NCBI GenBank assembly: GCA_047967505.1
Contig: CM106541.1
From: Dipteris shenzhenensis
Lineage: Eukaryota > Polypodiophyta > Polypodiopsida > Gleicheniales
Reading direction: 5' to 3' (one strand)
Length of the DNA: 64,000 nt
Below are positions 34,937 through 45,285 of this stretch, in pieces. The first letter of the stretch is position 1, and each line of letters opens with the position of its first letter. Under the pieces are notes generated by a model that worked only from the letters and a program-made list of their open reading frames with translations, did not search any database and was not told the DNA's origin. The translations under genes were made by a program, and so were the position numbers.

Positions 34937-34990
34937 ACCTTATCACATCTAAGGAGCTCTTCACTTATCCTTTGAGCTTCTCTTGGATCT
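34739..34990 (+). repeat. probable LTR fragment with telomere-like motif
   Basis: It begins TGTTAAGGATAGTG next to the polypurine tract. It holds three to four CCCTAA-type units at 34791-34816 and a (CT)n run at 34891-34934. Its middle (ATAGTGTACAG...) resembles the LTR at 58560-58793. The right end is not defined. Confidence 0.55.
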
Positions 34991-35999
34991 CTCCCTTGAG
35001 TTTCTCATGCATCTCTTCCATTTGAATGAAGTTAGCTTCCTCATCTAAAATTGGGTGGGGAGTTGGCTTTTCTAGCTTAATCTCAGCCACTTTTACTATC
35101 TCCTCTAGCTTGTGGAACTTGTCCTTCAACTCACTATTCTCCTTTCTTTAAAAGAAAAACTTGTTGTTGAAGAAGAAGAATGACTTCATTCAGCCTATTG
35201 TTAGGCAAAGATGAAGCTACTGCTACAACATATGAAGATTGCTTGTCTAGTTTCCTGTCACCCATTCAAAAATGACATTCTACCACCATGACCCTCCCTT
35301 TGTTTGTGACTCTCACTGCATACAAACGATGTTAATTTTGACTTTGACCTAGAAGAGAAAATTATAGGTATCTTTCAAATAATAACTCCCTTTTTACTTT
35401 GAAATGATCTAAGCAAACCTTGCAAAGTTATGGCTGATTCTTTGTCTATGTAGAAACCTGTCTAAAGTAGTAGCAAACTTTGGCTGGCTAGAGTAGAACG
35501 GTGAGTAGAGAGGAGCTTCCTGCGGATCAAACTGAGTGAAGTAGACTTTAAAAGAACTCCAAGATGAGGTATAACACCCTAACCTAGTCCATGGAGTTCA
35601 TCCTAGAAAAGAGTAAGAAGAAAGCATAAGGGAGGGGCTATAGTGCAAAGGAGGAGGAGCAGATGGGTCAAATTCCAAATCAGTCATCCTTAGAAATATT
35701 GGCTTTAAGTTGCTTTTCAAAGTTGTGATGGGTACATTGATAGTTGTGCACCCTTAGACACACCCTTGGATATATTCTCTAAGTTGGAACTCAAAGAGAA
35801 AGTTGATATATTCTAGATGGATTGTCCATTGAAAAAGAAGTGCAAGGGGATATGAAGGAAAGGGATGGGGTGTCATTAAGTAGGAATGGGATGAAAAGGA
35901 AAAGGGGGATTTCCATAAAATACTGACTCATGAATTTTTGAATCTCTCTAGAATTCAATGCCAAGACAATGATGCATGAATCCAAGATCTTTCATTTCA
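34991..35999. other. no recognisable gene
   Basis: AT-rich sequence with scattered stops. I saw no element boundary or domain. Confidence 0.5.
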
Positions 36000-36770
36000 A
36001 TATTTTAAAATATATCTTTTTAGTTTGTTGATGAAGTTTCCATTACCTCTTGTGACTATCAACTCATCCACAATAGATTGTGTGATCTGCATAAGACTTT
36101 TTGAATACAATATTAGCAAAATATTTGTCAATTCTATTGTACCAAGTTCTTGTATCTCATTTTAATCCATAGAGACTTTTCTTTAGTTTGCATCCTTGAT
36201 ATGATTTTCCAATTTCAACATATCTATGAGGTTCTTCCATATAAACCTCTTCATCCCAAAATCATTAATAAATGCATTCTTGAAATCTAGTTGATGTGTG
36301 GTTTCCATTTACTGATGGTTGCCAATGAAACCAAATATTTGATAAAATCCATTTTGGCTACTAGAGCATAGGTTACTTCATAGTTCTATCTATATTTTTG
36401 TGCAAATCCTTTTGCAATAAGTCCTACTTTATATCTCTAAATGCTACCATCTAGATTGTACTTAACCTTGTAAACCCATTTGTTTTGGGGTTATTGCGCA
36501 ACAAGTCTTACTTTATGCCTCTCAATGCTACCATCTGGACTATACTTAACCTTGTAAAACCCATTCATTTGCAATTGCATTCAACCTGGTGGAAAATTAC
36601 CTAATTCCCAAGTGTTGTTTTTAAATTCATCCATTTCTCCATTCATTTCTTTCTTCCATTTTGGCTATTAGACTACATCTTCAAAATATACATGCTCTTC
36701 TATTTGCATGATTTTTTTCATAAGAGCATAATTTGTTCTTTCAACTTGGATTACTTTTCCTTTCTCGACT
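36000..36770 (-). pseudogene. Ty1/copia reverse transcriptase fragment
   Basis: The minus strand carries WVYKVKYNLDGSI near 36450-36490, HQLDFKNAFIND near 36265-36300, EEVYMEEPHRYVEIGKSY near 36200-36260, and CKLKKSLYGLK near 36160-36195, followed by TWYNRIDKYF. These are the N-terminal and middle motifs of copia RT. The active-site region reads SIVDELIVTRGN instead of the YVDD form. Frameshifts and stops are frequent. A 75-80-bp segment encoding KVKYSPDGSIERHKV is duplicated (36430-36563). No integrase or gag lies between it and the LTR-like block to its right. Confidence 0.8.
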
Positions 36771-36784
36771 TAAGTTCGTAAAAC

Positions 36785-37236
36785 ATGAGTACCTAAGGAT
36801 CTATGGTGTGCCTAAGCTAATGTAAGATGGATGAATCCTAATTCTACACATGATGAAGAGATAGGCTAAATAAGCATAGAATCAAGCTCAATTAGATTAC
36901 AAGATTGAGACTTGCACATATAGAGAGACTTGAAATCTCGCATATGTTATTCCATGAGTGACCTCCCTTTTATAGGTGAGGATACTTGCATTTCTTTTTT
37001 ACATGTGTGAGAAATCCTCCTTGCCATGTGATAGCATGCTTTCACTTCATGCCTTTACTCATACCTCATCTTCGGCCATGTGGTAGCATGCTCTTTATTC
37101 ATACCTTTACTCGTACCTCACCTCTATTCTTGTGATCATGGCATTACAACTCTAAAAAACTCCCCTTGGTGCCATCATGTTTTGGTTATTGCAAGGTGGT
37201 AGATGTGAGTTACAAAAGAGCAGTCCATCACCTCCC
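36785..37236 (-). repeat. LTR-like block A
   Basis: It aligns with block B at 61311-61727 over its whole length, sharing GGATGAA, GTAGCATGCTCTT and the end CACCT/CACCC before CCCCTTAGTGC. The minus strand has a TATA box (TATAAAAGGGAGG, near 36965-36978) and a GGGG-rich tract at the right end like a polypurine tract. These suggest an LTR of one family in minus orientation. Confidence 0.65.
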
Positions 37237-38096
37237 CTTAGTGCATACTCAAGGTGGTAAAGTGTGGTATTATGATTGACATAATTATCACTCCCTTATT
37301 ATGAGAAATTTAATTAATAATTAAAAAACCACATCATAAGACATTCATATAATTAAACAATACACATCGAATAAACATCATGAGCACATGCTCCTCATGC
37401 ATTCATATAATTAATATAATTAAGAAACAACATCATGACACATTTCATATAATTTAATAAGATCACATGAGATTAACATCATGGAAACATGAAGTATAGT
37501 TGTATTCAAGAGCTACATGCTCCACAAGGGGTGTAGACTGAATCTCTACTTTCTCTAGAGGCTGTGATGCTTTGGGTATAGACTCAATATCCTCTACTTG
37601 AATTAAAAGGAATCAGAGTAGTATGTGCATGCGAGAGCACAATGACTATGTAGCAGAAGCATGTACAATGAGTATGACTTAAATCTCTACATAATGAGCA
37701 TTTCCCCCTCTTAAGTTGTAGGTCATCCTTTACCTTTGGGAATAAAACCCTGAACCTAGGCTGAAGGGAACAGGAAGGAAATATGCATGAAGTAAAGGCC
37801 ACTTGGATCAAAAACTAGTTGATCAAAAGATGACTGTGTGTATGATTGCATATGTGGCTACGTGATGAACATGTCAAAGGTGGCCATGTCAGAAGTCATG
37901 GACTGTGCAACTGCTCTATGGAAGAGGCATTCGGATGTGAAGCTAGTCGATGTAGCTATGAAGAAGAAATCTGGTAGGTTGCAACATACAATAGTGTCAT
38001 CAACCCAAAAGAACTGATAGCAATATGTGAGGTATGATGTAGTAGAGCTATGATCTTTGTCAAATGATGCGGGGTTGAAGAAGATCGCATAGTCGG
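37237..38096. other. no recognisable gene
   Basis: AT-rich to 37500 with repeated CATATAATTAA-type words, then mixed sequence. No domain seen. Confidence 0.5.
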
Positions 38097-38960
38097 TGGC
38101 GGGGGGGAGAGGGAGGGGGAGAGGGGGGGGGGGGCATGCGCACAAGAGGGGGAGAGGGAGGGGGGGGGGGGGGCATGCATGCAAGAGGGGGAGAGGGAGG
38201 GAGGGGGGGCATGCGCACAAGAGGGGGAGAGGGAGGGGGGGGGGGCATGCATGCAAGAGGGGGAGAGGGAGGGGGGGGATGAGAAGGGGCCGGGGGGGGT
38301 GAGGGAGGGAGGGGGAAAGGGGGGGGCCATGCGCGCAAGAGGGGGAGAGGGAGGGGGGGGGATGAGAAGGGGCGGGGGGGGAGGGGGGGGGGGCATGCGC
38401 GCAAGAGGGGCAGAGGAAGGGGGCGGGGATGAGAAGGGGGGGGGGGGATGTACACAAGAGGGGGAGAGGGAGGGGGGGGGATGAGCAGGGGCGGGGGGGA
38501 TGCGCGCAAGAGGGGGAGGGGGGGACGAGAAGGGGCGGGGGGACATGCGTGCAAGAGGGGGAGGGGGGGGAGGAGGGAGGAGGGGGGGCATGTGCGCAAG
38601 AGGGGAAGAGGGGGGGGATGAGAAGGGCTATGGGGGGGCATGCACGCAAGAGGGGGAGAGGGGGGGGGATGAGAAGGGGCAAGGGGGCATGCGCACAAGA
38701 GGGGGAGGGGGGGGCATGCATGCAAGAGGGGGAGAGGGGGGCGGAGGGAGGGGGGGGCATGCGTGCAAGAGGGGGGGGAGGGTGCACATCCATGCAATGA
38801 GGGGAGATGGGGGGCGGGGGTCACGCATGCACTCAACGAGGGGAGAGGGGGGGTTGCACAATTAGGGGAGAAGGTTGGGGAGGGGGGCACGCATGCACAA
38901 GGAGAGGAGAGCACGGGGGGCGCATGCGCGCAAGGAGGGGAGAGAAGGGGGGGTCGCACA
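38097..38960. repeat. G-rich minisatellite
   Basis: About 20 variable units of roughly 35-45 bp, each with GCATGCGCACAAGAGGGGGA followed by GAGGGAGGGGGGGGG. G runs of 4-12 recur on the plus strand. Long open frames here (Gly/Arg on plus, Pro/Ser on minus) are artefacts. Near 38790 the units become less regular. Confidence 0.95.
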
Positions 38961-38962
38961 TG

Positions 38963-39480
38963 CGCGTTCTAAACTTGTTTGGTCTTGAGAATGAATCAAT
39001 TGACATTACAGTTAATAAGAATGGAAACTTGTTGAGTATCATATCACTTAGACAATTCCATACACTCACCCAATTGCACCACGACATTTATATGGAGATA
39101 GAGGGTACGCTTTTAGAAGGATTTGCATTCATCCTCAACAACAAGAAGGTAAACTTGTGCCTTTCAATTAATTTAATATTTATACTTGATTACTTATTAC
39201 TACTGAGTTGCTTAATCTAAACAGGTACTGCGAAGGAGACAAAATACAATTCGATGCAAAGACATCCCCACTAGTATTATTGAGATAAATCAAAATTCAT
39301 AATTACAGGTCAACAAGACCAATGATTTTAATGAATGTATCTATTGCACTATTAAATTGAAAAAAGATGCTTATTCTCTAACACAATCTGCACATGCTCT
39401 ATAGGCTACTCCTGAGGCAAAAGATGATATCTTGGTGTACTATTTGATGGAAGCTCATTACCCAGACTCTTGTCCTGAGT
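38963..39480 (+). pseudogene. unrecognised gene-like segment with intron-like gaps
   Basis: A plus-strand frame reads LNLFGLENESIDITVNKNGN and MEIEGTLLEGFAFILNNKK up to 39147. There a GTAAAC donor-like site starts an AT-rich gap ending CTAAACAG at 39224. Reading resumes with VLRRRQNTIRCKDIPTSIIE, and after a second AG (39308) with VNKTNDFNECIYCTIKLKKD. The layout suggests exons of a host gene, but I recognise no family and a TAG follows near 39402. Confidence 0.4.
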
Positions 39481-39769
39481 CTTTAGGATGCATTTCAAAT
39501 CTTGGGGAGAGACTACCTTTCCTTGGATGAATTTTAAATATTGGGGGATAGATTACCACTCCTTGAATGCAAGCTGACAATCAAAAAGAATGGAATGACT
39601 CATCCATTGTACAATGATTTTTTATCTCCTACTAAGATTTGTACAATGTCAATTTTAATATATTGATCAATATTTTTGCACTCTTTGGTTATAGTCTCTG
39701 TATTGGACATGCTTTCTAAATATAAATCTCTATATTTTCTACTAAACTAGGTTTTCATATTAATGAGAC

Positions 39770-39773
<4 letters not shown>

Positions 39774-39865
<92 letters not shown>

Positions 39866-39868
39866 CTC

Positions 39869-39910
<42 letters not shown>
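39774..39910. repeat. (TC)n microsatellite, ~137 bp
   Basis: Nearly uninterrupted TC dinucleotide with single TATC and GC interruptions. Confidence 0.98.
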
Positions 39911-39913
<3 letters not shown>

Positions 39914-40871
39914 ATTGGTATTAATGAGACAAGAGGGTCCAATTTCCAAACTTGATACATACATGACTAACAATAGAATTTAGCATCTATTATGATCCAA
40001 AATCATCACAGGGACCAATGTTTTTACATGTGAACTATCTCAATAACATAGATATGAAGAAAGCACAATGTTTTTACATGTTTTTTAGAGAGAGAGAGAG
40101 AGAGATTTAAGTCTTACCTCCAAAAAGCAGGGATCAACTGCATCTAACAAATCGACGTTGGGGGGGCAATGATCCAATGCATCGAAGAATCTTTTCAAGG
40201 AACCGCTATTGACAAAGATCTTATAAGATAGAAAAAAAAAACCTCTACTAATTTTAAGAATCAAGATACTTCTTGTAGGCAATAGAGGTCACATACATGT
40301 TAATCTCTTATGAGTCCCTTGCAAGGAGTTGAAATGAAAGCATTGTTTTTGTGTTAGATCAAGTACTGCCAAACTCCAATGATCCTTACAATAGAGGATA
40401 TGTACATACATAGATTAGACTTCATGGGATAAATAAAACCTTGAAGATACTATGTAGCATAAATGAGAAATCACTTACCTTGAGTGGTAGGGTAGGATCA
40501 ACACTTGAAGTATCTAGAAATCACAAAAAGTGAACCATTTTGCACTCTGCTCAAATGGTTCTCGTGGATTTCTCAATTTTGAGGAGTTTGCAAGGTCCAT
40601 AATATGCACAACTCATCGAGCAAACTCATGCAATTGTACCTTGAACATACTGCAAATTCATTGTTCTAGTTAGGAATGATATTTATAAAAAAAATGGTTA
40701 ATTTAAATGCTCCAGAGGAAATCAAAAGTTACTAGAGAACTCCCAGGATTATTGTATTTGTGCACTCTGCAACTCTACGCTTTATAATCCTTTATAAACT
40801 CAATGGATTTCATTGATGTCTGAGATCTCAATCCTAATCTTTGGCCCTAGGGTTTTTAGCCTCCTTGAAAT
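39911..40871. other. no recognisable gene
   Basis: AT-rich sequence downstream of the H3-like gene. Includes a short GA run (40088-40106). It could hold the 3' end of the H3-like gene, but nothing is identifiable. Confidence 0.5.
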
Positions 40872-41575
40872 CTACAACTCTAGAGACACAATTTCATTGT
40901 TGAGGGAATTGGAGGAAGCACTCTTCTGTTCCTTCACTGATTCCTCATAAGCTGACTTTGTTCTTGTGTCTCTAGTGTGTGTCACCTCTTGTATCTTAAC
41001 CTCATCAGTTACTGTTTTCCTAGCAAGTGGGATTAGCAAAATATCCCTCATCTTGATATCTGACCAGTTGATAGCTTTGAGGAGCTTGTCATATCTGTAC
41101 CTCACTCATTTGAGGGTATCCATGTCCTTAACCATGACAGTGAACCTATGGGCATGAGCAACAACCAGCATCATGTCTTGAAAGAACTCTATAAAGAAAT
41201 CTTTTACAACTGTTTGAAGAGTCCAAATAGCAATTCTTTCGCTATATAACCGAGGCTCCAGTTGTCACAAATCTCCTTTACTAATCTCTGGAAGGGTTCC
41301 CTAGGAATGCTAAATCCCATTGCCTTTTGAGCTTTCCTAATCTCCCTTAACACTAAAACCTTCTTCTTGAATCTCTTCTTCCTTGCAAGAAGGTGCATCG
41401 AATTTCCTTTCCTAGCATGACTTACTCTCAAATTGGTAGTCTGTGGTTCAACTTTATGTGTCCTTCTCCCTTTGTGTTTAGGTCTTGCTATTGTAGCCTC
41501 TGCTATCCGTGGAACCTGTTCCTTTTTTCTACCAATCTTCTTTATCCTTGCCCTTGCTAAAGAACTAAAATGGGT
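40872..41575 (-). pseudogene. divergent histone H3 gene, CENH3-like, broken
   Basis: Histone H3 variants package DNA; CENH3 marks centromeres. On the minus strand a basic tail of about 75 residues (RARIKKIGRKKEQVP ... HLLARKKRFKKK) precedes VLREIRKAQKAMGFSIPREP and FQRLVKEICDNW (41260-41352), which follow the H3 aN and a1 helices. After a one-base frameshift, RIAIWTLQTVVKDFFIEFFQ and DMMLVVAHAHRFTVMVKDM (41109-41240) follow a2, a3 and the KD motif. The tail lacks the ARTKQTARKS sequence. IP in place of IRKLP, and the strong divergence of a2, resemble CENH3 more than canonical H3. A TGA at 41106-41108 falls where the LARR arginines would be; the same frame then stays open 77 codons to 40872, much longer than an H3 C-terminus. 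A CAG at 41576-41578 with a T-rich run before it may be a 3' splice site, so a first exon may be missing. Confidence 0.72.
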
Positions 41576-41599
41576 CTGCAAAATGAACAACACAAAAAA

Positions 41600-41835
41600 T
41601 GAACACCTAGATGGTAGAGGCAGCTTGGAGAGTAGTGCTGGCCAGAGGTAGAGGAGGTTCAGATGGAAGAGGTGGCCTAGAGAGTATTGCTAGAGATAGA
41701 GGAAGTTCAAATGGTGTAGGTGGAAGAAGCATAGGTGGAGATGGTAGAGGTATAGGTGTAAGAGGTATAGGTGGAGATGGTAGAGGTACAGGCCTGGTAT
41801 AAGTGGAGATGCTATGTAGAGGGAGTGGAGGTGGA
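41600..41835. repeat. degenerate GGTAGAGGT minisatellite
   Basis: Units of the type GGTGGAGATGGTAGAGGTATA recur in variable lengths and read as Gly/Arg-rich peptide on the plus strand. Similar sequence appears at 44080-44170 and 45040-45560. Confidence 0.75.
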
Positions 41836-41848
41836 CATGTAGATGGAT

Positions 41849-42892
41849 GGATGCGTCAATTTTACGAGCAAAAACCTATGAGCAGGTTTATACGAGCGTG
41901 TTTTTCAAGAGATTTTAAAAATAGTATTTCTTTAGGAAACATGGTTTTTACACTTTTATTTTCATTAGAACTAGATCCCTTTATCATAAAATTATGCAGA
42001 CTAGTCACTCATTCATTTTTACATAACATAAATCTTCTTATTCATAGACATCCCTTTGTACCCTCGTTATTACCTTAAAAAAGTATTGAAAAATAATTTA
42101 TTTAAGAAACGTCCCTCATAATCACTCTCAATAAAATAATATTATACATAAATAATTACTTATTAAACATATCATATGGCAATATCTTTCAAGTGTTTTT
42201 ATAGTATTAATAACAAGATATTTATGGACATGTTTCTACATAAGTTTAAATTACTGTAAATAAGTATTAACTTGGGCTTATATATCACTCTCATAAAATA
42301 CATGTAATATTTAATACTATATATGCAAGGTTTTCCAAAATATAACCCCATAAATGTGCTCAAATGGGGTTTTCCGATCAATTTGAGTGGCTGAATGACT
42401 ATATTTGGACATTGGATGTGAAAGTTATGTCACTTTTAAAAGTGCTGTCCAAGGTAGTTTCGCCAGCGAAACTACCTTGAAAGACCTTGTTCAAAGGGGT
42501 TTCGCTGGCAAAACTACCTTGATGGCTTGCTTCAATGAGTTTTCTTTGGAGAAACCCTTTCATGAAGATAGGTTGAGAGAGGTTTTTCAATGTTTTCAAT
42601 GTCACCTTCTATTAAGTAAAAAGTTGTAAGAAGGATCATAAGGGAATTTTCATAGAGAAGTCTACTCTACATGTGGGTTTCTTCAAAAGCCATCCCATTA
42701 TGTTCTCACCATTCCCAAAGATTCACATAAATATTCGTGTATAAAATAGGCATTCCTATAATACTTTTCATATTTCTAAGTGAAACTATGTTTTCTTATG
42801 ATCCATTTTTGTCATATTTTTGCATAGTTGGAAGCTTTTTTTTTCCTTCGCTCGGACGCTCGGAAGATTTCGCTCGGAAAATGCTCATCCCC
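41849..42892. mobile_element. Mutator-like MITE 1
   Basis: The element is flanked by the 9-bp direct repeat TAGATGGAT (41840-41848 and 42893-42901). Its left end reads GGATGCGTCAATTTTACGAG followed by CAAAAACC. The right end, complemented, reads GGGGATGAGCATTTTCCGAG. It shares CGAGCAAAAACC(C/T)ATGAGC with MITE 2. Length 1044 bp, AT-rich, no transposase. A 9-bp target duplication with long degenerate inverted ends points to the Mutator superfamily. Confidence 0.83.
42451..42478. repeat. perfect 28-bp palindrome inside MITE 1
   Basis: Arms AAGGTAGTTTCGC and GCGAAACTACCTT flank CA. A diverged half copy follows at about 42495-42525. Short open frames on both strands encode the same peptide motif QGSFASET because of the symmetry. 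Confidence 0.92.
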
Positions 42893-43262
42893 TAGATGGA
42901 TATGCTACATAGATGCAAGAGTGGAGGTGGAAATGGAGTGCAAGAGGGAGTGGAGGTGGAGACGGGAGACTTATGATGGGGCATGTGCCATAACGGCAAC
43001 ATGTGTGGTATTAATTGCATTGCTTATGTCCATAGGGGATGGCAAGTGGCCTGGATTCCTCGCCTTCAGATTTCTCTAGCTTATCTAAATCCTTGCACTA
43101 TCCCCGACTTTATCTGACTCCTCGCCACCACTCAACCCTATCTATTATGTGTCACAACCTCCCTGCCCCTTGTTTCTACACCTCTACCCCCCCTACCTGT
43201 GCTCTACAGTCTCTGAAGAGAACAATACCCAGATCTAAAAAAGGTGTGCTCCCCCCCCCCAC

Positions 43263-43318
<56 letters not shown>
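43263..43318. repeat. (CT)n microsatellite
   Basis: CT dinucleotide run with two TTT interruptions. Confidence 0.97.
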
Positions 43319-43353
43319 ATTATGCAAGTAATCTTGAATGGCTTAATACAAGG

Positions 43354-43467
43354 TAAAAAAATATGCAAAATGCAAAACATGTAAAACAATGTGATTTGAA
43401 ACTTTGGGCATAGTCCAACCTCTCAAATCGTATTCTTTTGCATGTTTACAATTCTACATATTTTTTA
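43354..43467. repeat. hairpin element copy a
   Basis: Inverted arms AAAAAATATGCAAAATGC... and ...TCTACATATTTTTT enclose a core related to the other copies. The arms match imperfectly. Confidence 0.75.
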
Positions 43468-43472
43468 CTTGG

Positions 43473-43473
<1 letters not shown>

Positions 43474-43513
<40 letters not shown>
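43474..43513. repeat. (CT)n microsatellite
   Basis: Pure CT run directly after hairpin copy a. Confidence 0.97.
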
Positions 43514-43517
<4 letters not shown>

Positions 43518-43610
43518 GCCCTATTTATGTGTCTCCTTACTGCTTTTGAGGGTGGCATTGATGCTTGCATGCAAACTTTGGGACAGTCCAATGCTAGAAA
43601 TTTGTATACA

Positions 43611-43692
43611 GAGAAATGTGCAAAAGAATGCAATTTGCAAGCTTGGGTTGATCCCAACCATGCAAATCACACTCTTCTGCATATTTTCCTAT
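43611..43692. repeat. hairpin element copy b
   Basis: Left arm AGAAATGTGCAAAAGAATGC, loop GTTGAT, right arm through GCATATTTTCCT. Several arm mismatches. A GA microsatellite (43729-43766) follows about 40 bp later. Confidence 0.85.
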
Positions 43693-43719
43693 TTGCAAGT
43701 TTTGGGGATCTAGGCAAAG

Positions 43720-43728
<9 letters not shown>

Positions 43729-43766
<38 letters not shown>
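43729..43766. repeat. (GA)n microsatellite
   Basis: Pure GA run following hairpin copy b. Confidence 0.97.
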
Positions 43767-43768
<2 letters not shown>

Positions 43769-43915
43769 CATTTAAAGTATTTGGATGACCAAAGGCTCTA
43801 TAAAAGTACCAGGAAAACCTAATAAAATATGCTAACAGCTTTTGTTCTTTCAAGGCGTAGTAGTCTTGCAAAAGCAGTGCAAAGTTATGGACTCTCTAGT
43901 GCCAAAAAACTTAAT

Positions 43916-44003
43916 ATAGAGAAATGTGCAAAAGAATGCGATATGCAAGGTTGGGATGAGCCCAACCATGCAAATCGCATTCTTTTGCACATTTTCCTCT
44001 TTG
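43916..44003. repeat. hairpin element copy c
   Basis: Left arm GAAATGTGCAAAAGAATGCG and right arm CGCATTCTTTTGCACATTTT pair almost completely around CCAAGGTTGGG-type centre. A short GA run follows at 44036-44050. Confidence 0.9.
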
Positions 44004-44611
44004 CAAGTTTTGGGAATCTAGGCAAAGGAAAAGAGGAGAGAGAGAGAGAGATGAGATGCACCTAAAGGGTACAGTGTGGTCTAGTTGGTATAGGGTGGTG
44101 CACATGCTAGAGGTTGTCTAGATGGTAGAGGGTACTACATGAGTAGAGATGGAAATATATGAGGCTGGACATGTACATAATGGTGGCGAGAAGGTTGATA
44201 GAGGTGGCATGTGTGGTCATAATTATTACATGTGTGTCAAATAATGATAGCACATGTGTCATTAATGAGAGCATATGGCTAGCCTCGTCTTCCCCTCACA
44301 AGCATACAGTTGGCCTCGAAGTCTCTTTGCGTCAACCTTGAGTATGTTTCCATCTCCATCGACCTCATTGATCATTTCTTGCATCTCAACCATGCCGCCC
44401 GCACCTCACCCTTAGCCACCTAGAGACCTATTTCTATCTCCTCACCCCCTACCTATTTTCACACCCTTGGCCCCTACCGGTTCTACCTATTTCACAACCA
44501 TTGGCCCCTACCAGTTCTTCCACCTACTTGTACCAGTCTCTTTGCAATTCTGCCCCCTTCCTATACTAGTCTCTCAAGAGGACGATGAAAAGATTTAAAA
44601 CTGGTAAGATG

Positions 44612-44656
<45 letters not shown>

Positions 44657-44682
44657 ATCTCTTCCTCTCTCTCTCTCTAACA
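44612..44682. repeat. (CT)n microsatellite
   Basis: CT dinucleotide run with a short TTTATCTCTTC interruption. Confidence 0.95.
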
Positions 44683-44709
44683 TGCAGTCTGAATGGCTTA
44701 ATAAAAGTT

Positions 44710-44822
44710 CAAAAATATGTAGAATGCAAAATGTGCAAAAGAATGCGATTTGAGAGGTTGGTCATGTCCCAACCTCTCAAATCGTATTCTTTTACACGTT
44801 TACAATTCTACATATTTTTTAC
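44710..44822. repeat. hairpin element copy d (longest arms)
   Basis: Arms of about 50 bp run from AAAAATATGTAGAATGC to GAGAGGTTGG, and back from CCCAACCTCTCAAATCG to CTACATATTTTTT, around a six-base loop TCATGT. This is the most complete stem in the family. Confidence 0.92.
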
Positions 44823-44865
44823 CATACATGCAAGCTTTGGGATGCTCCAATGCCAAAAATCTGAA

Positions 44866-44952
44866 TATAGAGAAATGTGCAAAAGAATGCGATTTCCAAG
44901 GTTGGGTTGATCCCAACCATGCAAATCGCATTCTTTTGCACATTTTCCTCTT
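44866..44952. repeat. hairpin element copy e
   Basis: Arms AGAAATGTGCAAAAGAATGC and GCATTCTTTTGCACATTTTC with centre GGTTGGGTTGATCCCAACC. Followed by a GA run at 44983-45003. Confidence 0.92.
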
Positions 44953-45145
44953 TGCAAGTTTTGGGGATCTAGGCAAAGGAAGAGAGAGAGAGAGAGAGAG
45001 AGAGGAACCTAATACAATTTATTGACAATACCCCTTTTGGTAGAGTAGGTGGCCCTAGAGTATGAGGTATTTGAGGGGCTTGTGGAGGTGGAGGTTTCCT
45101 ACAAGATCAGGTAGTGTATGAGTTTTTAGAAGAGTGCAAGCCTAC

Positions 45146-45230
45146 AAAAAAATGTGCAAAAGAATGCGATTTGCTTGGTTGGGTTGATCCCAATCTTGCA
45201 AATTCATTCTTTTGTACATTTTTCTCTTTA
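45146..45230. repeat. hairpin element copy f
   Basis: Arms AAATGTGCAAAAGAATGCGA and TTCATTCTTTTGTACATTTT around GGTTGGGTTGATCCCAATC. Followed by a (GA)n run at 45246-45282. Confidence 0.88.
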
Positions 45231-45242
45231 CAAATTTTCTAA

Positions 45243-45245
<3 letters not shown>

Positions 45246-45282
<37 letters not shown>
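45246..45282. repeat. (GA)n microsatellite
   Basis: Pure GA run after hairpin copy f. Confidence 0.97.

Positions 45283-45285
<3 letters not shown>

Noticed and set aside
37858-38972. Proline- or glycine-rich proteins of about 300 codons
   Set aside because: They lie entirely in the G-rich minisatellite, which reads open in several frames at once.
40872-41105. Separate small gene downstream of the H3-like core
   Set aside because: It is in the same frame as the H3 a2-a3 part, separated by one TGA, so it was treated as a possible C-terminal extension.
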